DNA of 64,000 bases from Galaxea fascicularis (taxonomy: Eukaryota; Cnidaria; Anthozoa; Scleractinia; Euphylliidae). Positions within the stretch are counted from its first letter, which is position 1, and each line of letters opens with the position of its first letter. Shown here piece after piece: positions 49,668 to 61,253 of the stretch. Made by a program: the position numbers and the translations under genes. The stretch covers positions 3,316,075 through 3,380,074 of the forward strand of contig OX419345.1 of assembly GCA_948470475.1 (NCBI GenBank), read 5' to 3'. The notes beneath the pieces were generated by a model. The model had not been told where the DNA came from, searched no databases, and saw only the letters and a list, made by a program, of their open reading frames with translations.

Positions 49668-49991
49668 TGTGTTCTTTGTGGGTTTTTCGGTCGGTTGACA
49701 TCTCACCCGCTGCACATCCTCTGATAATGGCGATTTCGAAGTGGCATTGGAAAATCACGGGAACAGTTTCGCTCGTTGGAGTCGAGCATACGCGGTTATT
49801 TTTGGCTCAGATCTAGGGAAATTATTGAACTTTGCCCGAGACTGAAGGGAAAGCGACACGGGAAAGTGGGAGAAATTTGATGAAATTCATGAGGATGTCG
49901 GTGTCGGCGGCCGCTGGAGTTGCCAGCCTTGTTTCTTACTGTTATACACTATTGTGCAGCGGGTGAGAAGTCGGCCGACCCAAAACACCAT
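49668..49991. mobile_element. Inverted-repeat element
   Basis: Arms 49668-49725 and 49952-49990 share TCTCACCCGCTGCACA inverted as TGTGCAGCGGGTGAGA. Just upstream, near 49398, a broken frame (MASRAPSTGRPKLLEGLKR) may be decayed transposon coding sequence. Confidence 0.5.
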
Positions 49992-50339
49992 AAAATCATA
50001 CAGAACTATACACTAGCCAAAAGGTAAGTTAACTTTATTTATCTGGCTTCCATTTCATCAAAATTCGGCAACAAAAGGTGCAAAATCTACAATTTTATAA
50101 CGGATTTTCGTCGATCACTTGACTCAAAGCAATTTCAACCGTTGAGGTCCAACTCCATGACGTCAGCGCGTCCCAACACAAACAGATAGGGTGGTCTGCC
50201 TGTGGTTTAAATTTATGTTTTTCCGTCGATTTCCGTAAGAAATTATCCCCACGATCCTTTAAGGTTTTCGTGGAAAAAAAACTGAAAGGATCCTACAAAA
50301 AAATCCTAACTGGCCTTATGTTTGGTGCAAAACAAGAGC

Positions 50340-50365
50340 GGTTAGGGTTAGGGTTAGGGTTAGGG
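50340..50365. repeat. Interstitial telomere-type repeat
   Basis: Four tandem TTAGGG units, with further GGGTTAGGGTT and TTAGGGTTAG pieces near 50435-50461. This is the animal telomere unit, far from any chromosome end signal here. Confidence 0.8.
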
Positions 50366-52513
50366 CTGACATTTTGGTTTCATGGGTCTTACATGTCCTG
50401 AAAAGTTTTTGGCTCTCTTGTTGGTTTTACTGTTGGGGTTAGGGTTGCAAAATTAGGGTTAGTTTGTTATAAAGTCTTTTAAGTTTATTCAATTTTTTTA
50501 TGGATGAGCAGCAGTGAAGTAGTTGCTGTATTAATAAAATATTGTCAAAGGTATGAAGTCAATAGATTGGTGTCAATGGAAACTTTTGATTCGTTAGAGT
50601 GGTAGGACCTTTTTATTTTCTCGTCTTGAGTTCTGACGTCTGAACATGTTTTTTTTTTCTGTATTTAGTAAATGGAAAGAATGTAGTTTATTTTCTGTAT
50701 TGCTACCTTTTTTAAATAAAACGTAAGAAAGAAGAAACGTCTCTTGTATTTGTTACAGCCTTAGTTGTTTAGGTATTATAATCCTTTCTATTTTATTTCA
50801 CTTATAAAGCACCGATCTCTCTTACAAGAATCTTACTCATTGACCTATTGGCTATAAATCACTCGAACACAACAGCTTGCACGTTTCGTTGGTAAAACAA
50901 ATATCGACTGCAGTTTCGGCCTTACGTTGTTAGTTAAAATGTTGTGTGGGCCTTAAATTTGGCCAAAATGAGTTTTATATTGCGACTCAGTGCGGCCACT
51001 CTCTCTTAGCGGGGAACGCCAAAGGGCAGAGTTGGTTAATGACGGTTTGACTGTTTCTGTATCATGTTAGTTGGAAGGACTCAGTAATGAATATCATTTT
51101 AAGATATTGATTTCCATACATCATTTAGTTTGCATTGATATTTAGTAGTGCTTTTGAGATCAAAGTTCAATGTTCAAGCGCTTCTAAGAAATTTAAGGCT
51201 ATGCTGTAGACAGGTGCAGAATTCCCGTTCAATTCTTGACGAGTGCCTTTTGCAGAGTTTAAGCTGGACGAAATTACAGTACTTTTCATTGGGTAATTCA
51301 TATCGTAGTATACAACAATTATCCCTCAAACAACCAGTTGGCCTGTGAGTTCACTTTGGTTCGGTTTAGTTTTCCTAATCGCTTATCTTTTAAAGGCCAG
51401 ATTTGGTCTTGGTCAAAGTAAAATCTCAAAGACTGTATTGTACGGCCTAAAGCTATGCCATAAAACATGATTGTAGGACTATCAAGAAGTCGATAGAGCA
51501 ATATAGAAAGCAGAGGTCTCCTAAGCCAACTGGCTATTTTCCGGACTCCTTCAGTTTATTAGTCAGGGCCACTTTGTATTAATTTTGAAATGTCGTTTTG
51601 AACCTCACAGCCATGTTTTATTTTTTGCTTTCTTGAGTTACTCATGGATTTATTTACTTAGAAACAATATCCTTGATTTTACTGAGAACCAGCCTTTTGA
51701 TTCCCTGGAGATTTAAACTTCCTGTCAGTTTTGTATTCATACTCTATATAGACATGAAAAAATTGAAATAGATTATAAAGAAAATTGGACTGACAATGAT
51801 CTGACAAATGCTGGAATGGTATTGAACTATACGACAAGCTTTAAATTTCAGGGGGAAATGCTTGCAAAAAATATATCCATAATTCTTTAAAAAAATGAAA
51901 CGATGTTTCCGTTTGCGCGTAAGGTAATTAGTTAACCTGAATTAAAAGTGTTTATATACAAAACTTGAACTCGTAGCCCCGGCATTTATTTATACCCATG
52001 AGTCAATTTTACTTTCAGCGTTCTATTGAGAGAATATTAACCGAGTATCGGCCGTTCGTGACTTATCCACTGCCAGCGGCTTGGTGCCCATGTGTCTTCG
52101 ATATTTTATTTTTGTTTCAATTTTTATCCTTCAAATGTAATTTCCGCAAGGATTTTTGATGATTTTTCTACCGGTTCGAAAGCTTTACTGCAAGCTTTCT
52201 CTCGATATTATACTGAAACTATTCTTTGATACGACAAAATTACTTAAAATAGTAAGTCCTGGCCCCCAGAGGTAATATCGCCTAAGCGAAATTTCTAATC
52301 GCGTAATAATGTAGGCACACTCCAATTTGTTGACGTAACAATTTGAAAGAATAAATAAACAGAGTAACAATATACACAAATATAGGCTGTTCTCATAAGT
52401 AGATTTATCCCGCTCGAACAAAGTGCAGTGAATACTAGGACTAATATCAACCTAGTCTGACAACAAATTAAATTTTTTCGAGTGCCGAAATACAGCAACA
52501 GCAGAGGGAAACA

Positions 52514-52521
52514 CATAAAAG
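52514..52521 (+). promoter_or_regulatory. TATA-like box, gene F
   Basis: ACATAAAAGAG 53 bp before the ATG. The shared form with gene E supports common origin of the two promoters. Confidence 0.5.
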
Positions 52522-52567
52522 AGTTTACCAGTAGAACACAACAGACCACATTCAGCTGCTCATAGAG

Positions 52568-55034
52568 ATGGCTGCGCCAAGTTTCATTTTTGGAACCATT
52601 CTTGTCCTTGTAGGCCTTGCCTCGCTGACGGTGAAGGCTGAAGAGCAAAGTTTATCGTCTGACAAAGAAACTGATGCCTTAAGGGATGACGAACGAATTC
52701 AGAATGACAAAGAAAATGTTTCAGATAGCACGGCAGTGGTTGCGCAAAACGGTCAGTATTCAATCACTTTAGGACCTCTAATAGCTGTGTTGACTTCTTT
52801 TCCTGTTAAAGGGAAATGCTGATGAAACAAGCTCCTTGTTTAACTCATCATAAAATTATCAACAGTGGTTTTCCGGCCTGCTCCAGTTGAGAATCAATGA
52901 AAACATGCTAAAACACTTTCCGGGTTTAATTAGCTTCACACCTATTTGCATGCCTAGAAAGACGAAATGGTTCTAATACCCAATAAAGACAATAAACATG
53001 TTTGTTTGGGCAGATTATGAATGAACAAAAATAATCGCTCTTTTGTCTTGTATCAACAAATTTCCATTGCGTTTTGTATGATGAGCTTGTCTCAGTTTCG
53101 TTGCAGTATTAGCTGTACGGTCGAGTGGTATATAATGAGTGGCTAATTCCAACAGGAAGCAGAGTTTCTCATGTCTTCATGCCACTAACTTCAATCTACT
53201 GATACCAAAACAATAGTTTTTGCGTTAAAATTGAGAACCATAAACACCAAAGCAAAATAATGTTCGACATGTTTGCCGGAAAAAGTTTACATTTGTTTTT
53301 ATTAATTCTCCCTATAGGGTTCTTCAGAATTTTCGTACGCCCTTAAGTTGAAATTATGGAACACTTAGGCCTATATTAGTTCAGGTACCAAGTATTTCTA
53401 TTCTACGAGGTCCATGACGCAGATACCGTAGAGGAGGTTTTATTAAAACGGCACAAAAAAAAAAACAGGTCAAAAACAGTTACTGCACCTCGTTGTCACA
53501 TTGTGACAAGTGGAATCAAATGTATTGTGGGCTCAACTTAAGTAAGACATTTTCATGATCATGGCTCCTCTTTCGTGCATTGAACATAAATGACATAAAA
53601 CCGCAGAGGAAACCATAAGTGCCACTCAATGCCACACCAACTATGTAAGGTAAGCAATACAAGAAGGCCGCCACAAAAATGAAGTTCTGGGATAAGTTGG
53701 TGTGTTGAGTTGGTAATAAGGTTTTCGCAGTTGCTCTAATATAGTAATACAGTACTCTCCCTGGGCCAACAATATAGATACAATATATATTTTGCATCTC
53801 ACAGAGTCATGAGCGACATGGGAAAGGAAAAACAATTTGAATAAGCCATGTCAAGTCGAGTTTTATTTGAAACTCTCACAAATATACACATATGATGTAC
53901 ATTCAAAATTTACAGTTTTTAAACAAGTAACGTATTAACAAAAATTCAAAACTAAAACAATAGAAACAAAGTGTGAAAGTGTGAAACATATGTATGTATT
54001 TTATATATATGTATATATATATATATATATTTTTTTTTTTGGCAGATAAGAGACAAGTCATTATAAGGCCATATAAAGAACAACGTTGCACATACCACAC
54101 TGGCAGTCAATGCTGTGGGGGGTATGTGGTTGACAACCCAAAAGTTAAAACATGTTGCAGAGGGCGCATCGTACTGAAAAGCATGGCTGCATATTTATGT
54201 CGCCGGCGCAAGAGTAGGACATGTGGACGTCTTTTATACGATCGTAAAATACAGAGATGCTGCTACCGCCAAGTCATCCCGAGACAAAGCAAGTGCAGAC
54301 GGCGACGCTGCGGTCGGGATCGCTACATCACCTATTTCCATCAGTGCTGTCACGGACGAATCATCTCTAAATCTGTGCCTTGTCTACTAACGTACAAGTG
54401 CGGTGGAGTACGTTTCGATGCAAGTAGGCAGAAGTGTTGTTCTGGTCGGTTGGTGCCTATTTACTATCCTTGCACCAGAATGCGTTGTGGTTACTTACAT
54501 CCAAATCCTCTTACCCACCAATGTTGTAACGGTCGAGTCATCCCTGGAAGTTTCCTTTGTGCGCGATCTCGATGTGGTGGAATAAGTTTTAATTCTCTGT
54601 TATATAAATGCTGCCAGGGCAGATTGATTTTCATTCACTCACCTTGTGTTCCCAAAATACCTTGCGGACGTTCATTTCTAGATCCTCACAGTCAAAAATG
54701 CTGTAATGGACAAGCTATTCCCAGAAATTCACCTTGCATACTCTTCCTGTGCGGTGGGTTCAACTATAACCCACGAACCCACCAGTGCTGCAACGGAAGA
54801 ATCTTTTCCAGGTTTCTCCGCTGCCCGATAATCAATCCTGGCGCACATTTGTGCGGGGGCAACTTTATTGATCGTTCCCGTCAACAGTGTTGCTTTGGAA
54901 AAGCCTTGGCACCTCTTACAGCACAGTGCTTAAAGTGTGGTCTCTCCTTCTATGTTCCCTCCGGCTGTCAGTGTTGCCACGATCGAATTTTTCCTTCATT
55001 TGTCCGGTGTGGTGTGCCCCCTAGTTTTTCTTAG
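52568..55034 (+). CDS. Gene F: galaxin-family secreted protein, two exons, eleven CC motifs
   Basis: Exons 52568-52751 and 54046-55034 join in phase 1 to 391 codons including stop. Exon 1 has a signal peptide (FGTILVLVGLASLTVKA) and a short acidic segment. Exon 2 starts DKRQVIIRPYKEQRC and has eleven CC pairs, with units such as NPLTHQCCNGRVIPGSF and NPRTHQCCNGRIFSRF. This is the most canonical galaxin array in the D-E-F group: about 25-30 residues per unit, one CC and usually two single Cys. The units are well diverged from each other at DNA level, unlike those of B and C. The acceptor is unusual: a (TA)n run and ten T residues directly precede GGCAG. A CATAAAAG element lies 53 bp before the ATG and AATAAA 270 bp after the stop. 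The frame is intact and no defect is seen. Confidence 0.87.
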
Positions 55035-55304
55035 AGAATATCTAAGCAATCTCTGGATCTATAATCATTAGTAGTTAAAACCTTTTTGTATCATATGGTA
55101 ATGTAAGTCACCCCGTTTTGGGCCGTTTTGGACAATATACGAACACAATATAAAGGGCGTTTTTATTTTTTAAACTATTGTTGTTAAGCAATCATTTTAA
55201 GATTATTTATAGTACAAGTTCTTGTATGTAAGGCGATGCGCCACGGAATATTCGAAGAACTGGGCTGGTTCCTAATTCTGTTGAAGTGTAAAGATTTTCG
55301 TATG

Positions 55305-55310
55305 AATAAA
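55305..55310 (+). terminator. Poly(A) signal, gene F
   Basis: GAATAAAATA 271 bp after the stop. Confidence 0.6.
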
Positions 55311-55729
55311 ATATTTTAACAACTGCAGTTAATTGATTGGTTGGAGCAAATCAAGAAGTTTTTAATAGCTATGGAACGATCAGGGTTACGTTTTCCTTGG
55401 CGTTTTGCAGAAAGTTGTCATTTCGTCGGATACGAAAAAAAGGTTCTTAAAATGTTTTCTCAGGGTAACAAATATCCGGATCAGGTCAATTAGTTCGCTT
55501 TGGCTGTATTTTTTTTGTATTACCCTTACAAGCAGCCAGCCCATCATGTTTACAAAGAAATAAAATCGCCTAATGTTTCTATTGACTACTGGCAACTTGG
55601 CTGCAGGAGGCAATATTAAGCGCACTTATTGGTTTTACCCTCTCCACTATCCCCACGGGAATAACAGACATGCCTAATGATGATATCGCAAGGACCACGA
55701 GTAAGTTAATTGAAAGCAACTGTAATAAG

Positions 55730-56284
55730 AGGGTCGTGAAGGGGGGGGGGGGGGGGAAGGGTACCAAATTCCAGTTCCCAGCCTTTGGCCCAAATCCCGG
55801 TTCCCAGGCTAATTTTTGCCAAAATCCCAGTTACCAAATTTTCGGTGTGTATAACGGCGTTATTTGCATTGACATACTTGATTTCTAGTACCATTTTGCG
55901 AGAAACCTTTTACGAAGCCATTTTTATCTTCCCTTCACAATATCTTCCCGCCAAATGCAAACTTGCAGAACATGTCTGCTGACCAGGAAAACTGACAGAA
56001 CGTAACTATGCAACCGTATAAGCCTGGTAGTTAGACCGCGGGTGCGTGGGCGAAAAATACTGATTTCACGGTCTCTACTGAGGAGTGCAAGGTCTATTGC
56101 TACGAAATTTTATTTTTCTATTCCAAAATATTGGAGCAAAGACCGCTGAAGAAAAGAAATCCCATTCCCATTTTATAATTGTTCATCCCATTCCCAGTGA
56201 CTAAATCCCAGTCCCAGTGAGTAAATCCCATTTTCCCAGTCCAGAATAAAGCTAGTCCCAGTTCCATTTTTCCCCTTCACGACC
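55730..56284. mobile_element. Non-autonomous inverted-repeat element with TAATAA duplication
   Basis: The left end GAGGGTCGTGAAGGGG is matched by CCCCTTCACGACCCTC at the right end. TAATAA flanks both ends (55724-55729 and 56285-56290). The interior has a G run and repeated CCCAGT/CCCATT phrases and no gene. TAA-type target sites are typical of PIF/Harbinger elements, so that is the likeliest class. Confidence 0.75.
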
Positions 56285-57700
56285 CTCTAATAATAAGCTT
56301 TATCACAGGGTACTGCAGTTTGTAGCTGTCTGATTTGTTTCCCACTCAAAGTATGTGAAGCGATATAGCACTGCCACCTTTGTTTTTTTTTTCTTTTTTT
56401 GATGGTATACAGTCTTACGTATATTTGGAAGAACTTGTAACGACTTGAGTACAAGTTATCAATTTGAAAACAGCATTTACCGTCCTGTGGCATCTCCCTT
56501 GATCTTAATAACTCGATTTAAGGCTGCGGTTCGGCTTCAATTTTTGAGTGGAAATTAAGTAATGTTTTGGAATGGAGGGAACCCAAACCTGAAATGATCT
56601 TTCATCCCTTTGAAAACCTCTATATCATTTTTTTTCTCCACTAATTGTTATTTAGGATTAAAATGTTAAACGGTAACAACAGAGAAACAGCGTGAGGACC
56701 TCGCGATCCCGATTCACACTACATGCTCAACATGCTCATCATATCAGTGACAGGCGTTATCCACAGTCGGAGGATCAAGCGATGGAGGGGAGGGGTGAAA
56801 TCAGGAGCGCTTACCATTTGAATGAAATTTTCGGTAATTCCGGGGAGAATTCAAATGGAACGGTTCATCCCGGTGGAATGTTCCGGAATTCCCGGAAATT
56901 TCTGTACCATTTGTCCACACTCACCAGTGCCAGGCTCTTCACGGAAAAACTTCCGAGAAAGAATGCTAAAGATCTGAGAGATGGCGGCAGATTTCCAAAA
57001 TGTTTATCGACGCACTGTGTGTCTTTTCTCATCGGTAGTGTTGGCGGACGTTTTAGAACACAACTGCAACCCTGCAGGTGAGAAAGAATGAAGTTTTGTC
57101 GTCGGTACTTGTGTTTTTCTTTTGCTTGCATGATTCGTGCTTCCAGTGTGCTTCTGAGCTACATCGCGGGAAAACACTATAGATGCTGATCGCTGGATGG
57201 TAAATTAACATTTGCTTCCTTGGGTCGATAACATGCCTTCTGAATGGGTTTCCAGCTGATATATTTCCCTTAACCGTGACATCCCTCAATACAATATCAC
57301 ATGTTGCCCTCTGCTTACGAAAATGAGCTTTAAATTCATCCAGAGAATACGTTGCTATCGTTTGCTCAAAATATCAAAGGATTCCATTAAAATTTCTCCT
57401 TGCAAATATGGATGCTGGAGCAGCCAAAAAGATAAAATTGTCTTCTTCTTCTTCTTCTCCAAAAAAAATCATTTACCAAGTCGTCCGCTAAAACGTCAAA
57501 TACGACGGGAAGTTCAGCCGCCATGTTTCTTGCTGATACGTACCCAGACCCCGGCCCACTGGCATCGGAAACTTCCAATCAAATGATACAGTTCATTCTG
57601 TTCCGTTTCCTTAGTGCAAAAAGTGCAGTTCTATTTGTACAGAAAAAACTACCGAAAATTCCATTCAATGATAAGCGCTCCAGGTCAGTCATTTTCCGAA

Positions 57701-58318
57701 TTAAGGAGGCTCGAAAGGGTTTTTAGCCGAGAGCGCGCGCGCGTAAACAACTCACGCCATATCTATAAAAAGTAGGAGCACGCGTGTGTCGCGCATGCTC
57801 AAATGCTAATCTTGTCGACTCGAAATTTTTGAAGTTTCGTAACTTTACTCGCTTATATTTCCGCTTTCGCTCGGTATATTTTTTCGATTTTTTCGGTAAC
57901 AACTAAGATCAATTGACTGCGTTTATAGTCCGACTTTTAAAAAATTCTGTAGGTAGGGAAAAAATTAAGAAAGCAATAATCAAAAAGTAGTTTTATTCTT
58001 AATCTTCCCTACAGAATTTTTTTAAATTGAAATATTTTGAAGATCATTCCTGGTAACATATAATATAGAAGTTTGAGAAGATTTCACCGACCTTTTTTTT
58101 AAATAAGATAAAAGATTTCGATTTTAGGGGCTCAACTGAATGCGTCATATGGTTGCCATGGTAACAGGTTTTCTAAAATAAATGTTATGTAATGAATCTA
58201 TGATATTTCTTTTATTTCTGTGCCAAATTTCATAGTGATACGATGAACCAAACATAACTTAGAAAAGAATTTGTAGAAGTTGTCTAAGGAAAATGAAAAC
58301 TATTTCGAACCACCTTAA
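57701..58318. mobile_element. Non-autonomous TTAA-flanked inverted-repeat element
   Basis: It opens with TTAAGGAGGCTCGAAA and ends with TTTCGAACCACCTTAA. An inner hairpin lies at 57938-58023. TTAA target sites are characteristic of piggyBac and Kolobok elements. No coding frame is seen. The LINE begins 48 bp beyond it. Confidence 0.7.
57938..58023. repeat. Inverted repeat (hairpin) inside the TTAA element
   Basis: AAAATTCTGTAGGTAGGGAA is mirrored by TTCCCTACAGAATTTT, with TTAAGAA/TTCTTAA near the loop. Confidence 0.6.
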
Positions 58319-58367
58319 ACGGATAAAACAACCCTTACAAGTAAGGTAATTTACTATTTGAAACTAG

Positions 58368-60986
58368 GCTGGCTGGCATGAGCATGGTGAGAGAAGTAAT
58401 AAGTATTTTCTTAATTTAGAGAAGAGAAATTATGTCAAAAAACACATGCGAAAACTGAATATCAATGAATCTATAACAACAGATCCTTTTGTCATATTGT
58501 CGGAACAAAAGAGGTTCTATCAAGATTTGTACACATCAAGTAACAACAGGATTGTGAATAATAATGCTGCCAAGTCGTTTTTAGATGATTTAAATATTCC
58601 TAAACTAACAGAAGAGCAGAAGCAAGCTTGCGAAGGGAAAATTCTTTTAGAAGAATGCGAGTTGATTCTTGAAACGTTTTCTAATAATAAAGCCCCTGGG
58701 AACGACGGAATCCCCATTGAATTTTATAAAAAGCTTTGGCCTTTAATTAGTGAACCCTTTGTTAAATGTGTAAACGAGTGTTTTGAGAAAGGAGAAATGT
58801 CCTGCTCTCAAAAGCGTGCTGTGATTACACTTATTGAAAAGAAAGAAAAAGATCGTACTTTCTTAGAAAATTGGCGACCTATTTCTTTAGTTAATGTGGA
58901 CGCAAAAATTATGTCCAAAGTCATAGCTTCCAGAATAAAAAATGTTTTACCTAGTATTATTCACTATAATCAAACTGGATACGTTAAAGACCGTTACATT
59001 GGTGAAACAATAAGATCTATTTTTGACACAATGGAATTCACTGACTTGGAGAACGTTCCTGGCTTAATGATCTTTATAGATTTTCAAAAGGCGTTTGACA
59101 GCGTTGAGTGGGATTTCATCTTAGGTTGCCTTGAGGCGTTTAACTTTGGCCCGGACTTTATTCAATGGATTAAAACATTTTACAAAAATGCCCAAAGCTG
59201 TGTAATAAATAATGGCACCACATCTGATTACTTTTTTCTAGAACGCGGTGTTAGACAAGGGGACCCGCTGTCCCCGTACATTTTTGTCTTGGCAGCAGAA
59301 GCTCTAGCAATTGCTGTTCGTCAAGATGCGACAATAAAAGGTATCTCAGTAGGAGGAGAAGAGACTAAATTGCTTCAATATGCCGACGATATGACTGCAG
59401 TTCTTGCAGATGTGAGCTCAGCTCAAGCACTCTTCGATTTACTAGAAATATTTAAGAAAGCATCCGGCTTAACAATAAATCTTAACAAAACTGAAGGTAT
59501 GTGGATTGGGTCCTCCAGGAAAAATAAAGCAAAACCATTTGGCATTAAATGGCCTAGCGAGCCAATTAAGGCCCTAGGGATCTTTTACACTTACGATCAA
59601 AAATTGCTGCTTGAGAAGAACTTTATAGAAAATTTAGACAAGATAAAAAAACTACTTAATGTCTGGTCCTCTAGAGGGCTTTCTATTTATGGTAAAGTTA
59701 CCATAATTAAAAGTTTGGTGATCCCTAAGTTTGTTTATTTAGCTTCGTTAATGCCAACCCCGAACAACGTGATCGTTGAATTGAATCGATTACTATATAA
59801 ATTTTTATGGAATGGTACGGACAAGGTTACTAGATTGTCAACAATAAATGAGTTTCAGAAGGGTGGCTTAAAAATGATAGATCTGGAATGTATGATTAAA
59901 TCCTTGCGTCTGGCCTGGTTAAAAAGAATATTCGGCAAAAATGAGGGTACATGGAAAAACTATTTGCGTCATCTTTTGCTTAGTTTAGGAGGACTCTTTT
60001 TTCTCAACTGCAACTTTGACATCAAAGATTATACCATCAATTCTCTATTTTATTCCGAAATTTTAGCGTGGTGGTCAGAATTTCGTGGAAACTTTGCGTC
60101 AACTGAGGACTGGCGTAACATTTTATGGAACAATAAAGAAATTCGTATCAACAATTCTCCAATCTTCTACAAAAATTTCTTTGATTCTGGTATAGTTAGA
60201 ACAAGTGATTTGTTGCTTAATTTAAATAGCACCGAATCGTTCAATATTATCAAAAATAGAGTTGAAAAAACAAATTTTCTTACCTGGGCCGGCCTTCGCC
60301 ATGCTGTTCCCCGCGAGTTAAAAAATATGATGTTACCAACATCTTCACCATCACTTGTAATTGATAATAATGTTTTTGATATCACAAAGAAGAAATCAAA
60401 ACATTATTATTCATTGTTAATAAATAAAAAGGCACAATTTCCTAGTGCCTTTAACAAGTTGCAAAGCGAATTTCACCTCTCCATTGATTCTTTGCAAAAA
60501 GTGTTTATGCTTCCACATAAAGTAGCACTTGAACCTTATGTTAAGGCCTTTCAATACAAGATACTTAATTCTATTCTTTATACTAATACTAAACTCTATA
60601 AAATTGGCTTCAGACTTTGTAATAAATGCACCTTTTGCCAATCAGATTTAGAGACATTGCATCATCTTTTGTATAGTTGTCCACACTCGAAAACGTTCTG
60701 GAATGAATTTGAACAGTATTGGTTTTCCATCACGAAAGAGAGAATTTGTCTTACTAAAAAGGATATAATTGTAGGTATCATAACAAGATCTTGCCCCTTG
60801 CTTAATTATCTTCTTATTATTGCAAAACTCTACTTATGGGATTGCAGAAGGAATCAAACCTTGCCAAATGTTATGGCGTTTAAACTGAAAGTTCAACTGA
60901 AATATGAAACAGAACTCTATATTGCGTGTACTAGCGACAATATGAAGTTTTTAAGAGAAAAGTGGGCGACCTATGAATCATCGTAA
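58368..60986 (+). mobile_element. 5'-truncated L1-like LINE, open reverse transcriptase frame
   Basis: The frame is open from just after a TAG at 58365-58367 to the TAA at 60986. The part before the first ATG (58446) already reads HGERSNKYFLNLEKRNYV, typical of the linker before the reverse transcriptase, so the true protein began further upstream. Counting from 58446, IDFQKAFDSVEW has its catalytic Asp at 212, GVRQGDPLSPYIF follows near residue 271, and YADD is at 312-315. A C-terminal CNKCTFC (725-731) with later His/Cys matches the zf-RVT domain. The AP-endonuclease part is absent. No internal stop or frameshift is seen, so the insertion is fairly recent. It is not autonomous as it stands. 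Confidence 0.9.
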
Positions 60987-60998
60987 CAACCTTCCTTT

Positions 60999-61037
<39 letters not shown>

Positions 61038-61213
61038 CTCTTTACTGTTTTTTTGCTTTAATTGAGAAAGGATTGCGGGGGGGGGGGATTGGGGGGTATG
61101 TGTTAAGTAATTCTGTATTGTAATAAGGATAGGGTATAATGTATAGGAGCTGTATCTGTTTTGTAATGTTGAAATAAAGTTTTGTTAGAGTAAAAAAATA
61201 AATAAATAAATAA

Positions 61214-61250
<37 letters not shown>
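60987..61250 (+). mobile_element. LINE 3' untranslated region and poly(A) tail
   Basis: A long T tract (about 61001-61037), a G run near 61078, AATAAA at 61172-61177 and an (AAAT)n/A tail to about 61250 follow the reverse transcriptase stop. AAACTAG occurs both just before the truncation (58361-58367) and at the end of the tail. As a target duplication it is too short and A-rich to be sure. Confidence 0.7.

Positions 61251-61253
<3 letters not shown>

Larger units (their letters stand above)
47562..52513. other. Gene-free interval between genes E and F
   Basis: Foldback at 47842-47966, element at 48192-48797, inverted repeat at 49668-49991 and TTAGGG repeats at 50340. No gene recognised. Confidence 0.55.
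55311..58367. other. Gene-free interval between gene F and the LINE
   Basis: Two non-autonomous elements (55730-56284 and 57701-58318) with unassigned sequence between. No gene recognised. Confidence 0.55.

Noticed and set aside
56692..57081. Frame of 129 codons between gene F and the LINE
   Set aside because: No domain or splice support; it runs through sequence resembling dispersed repeats.
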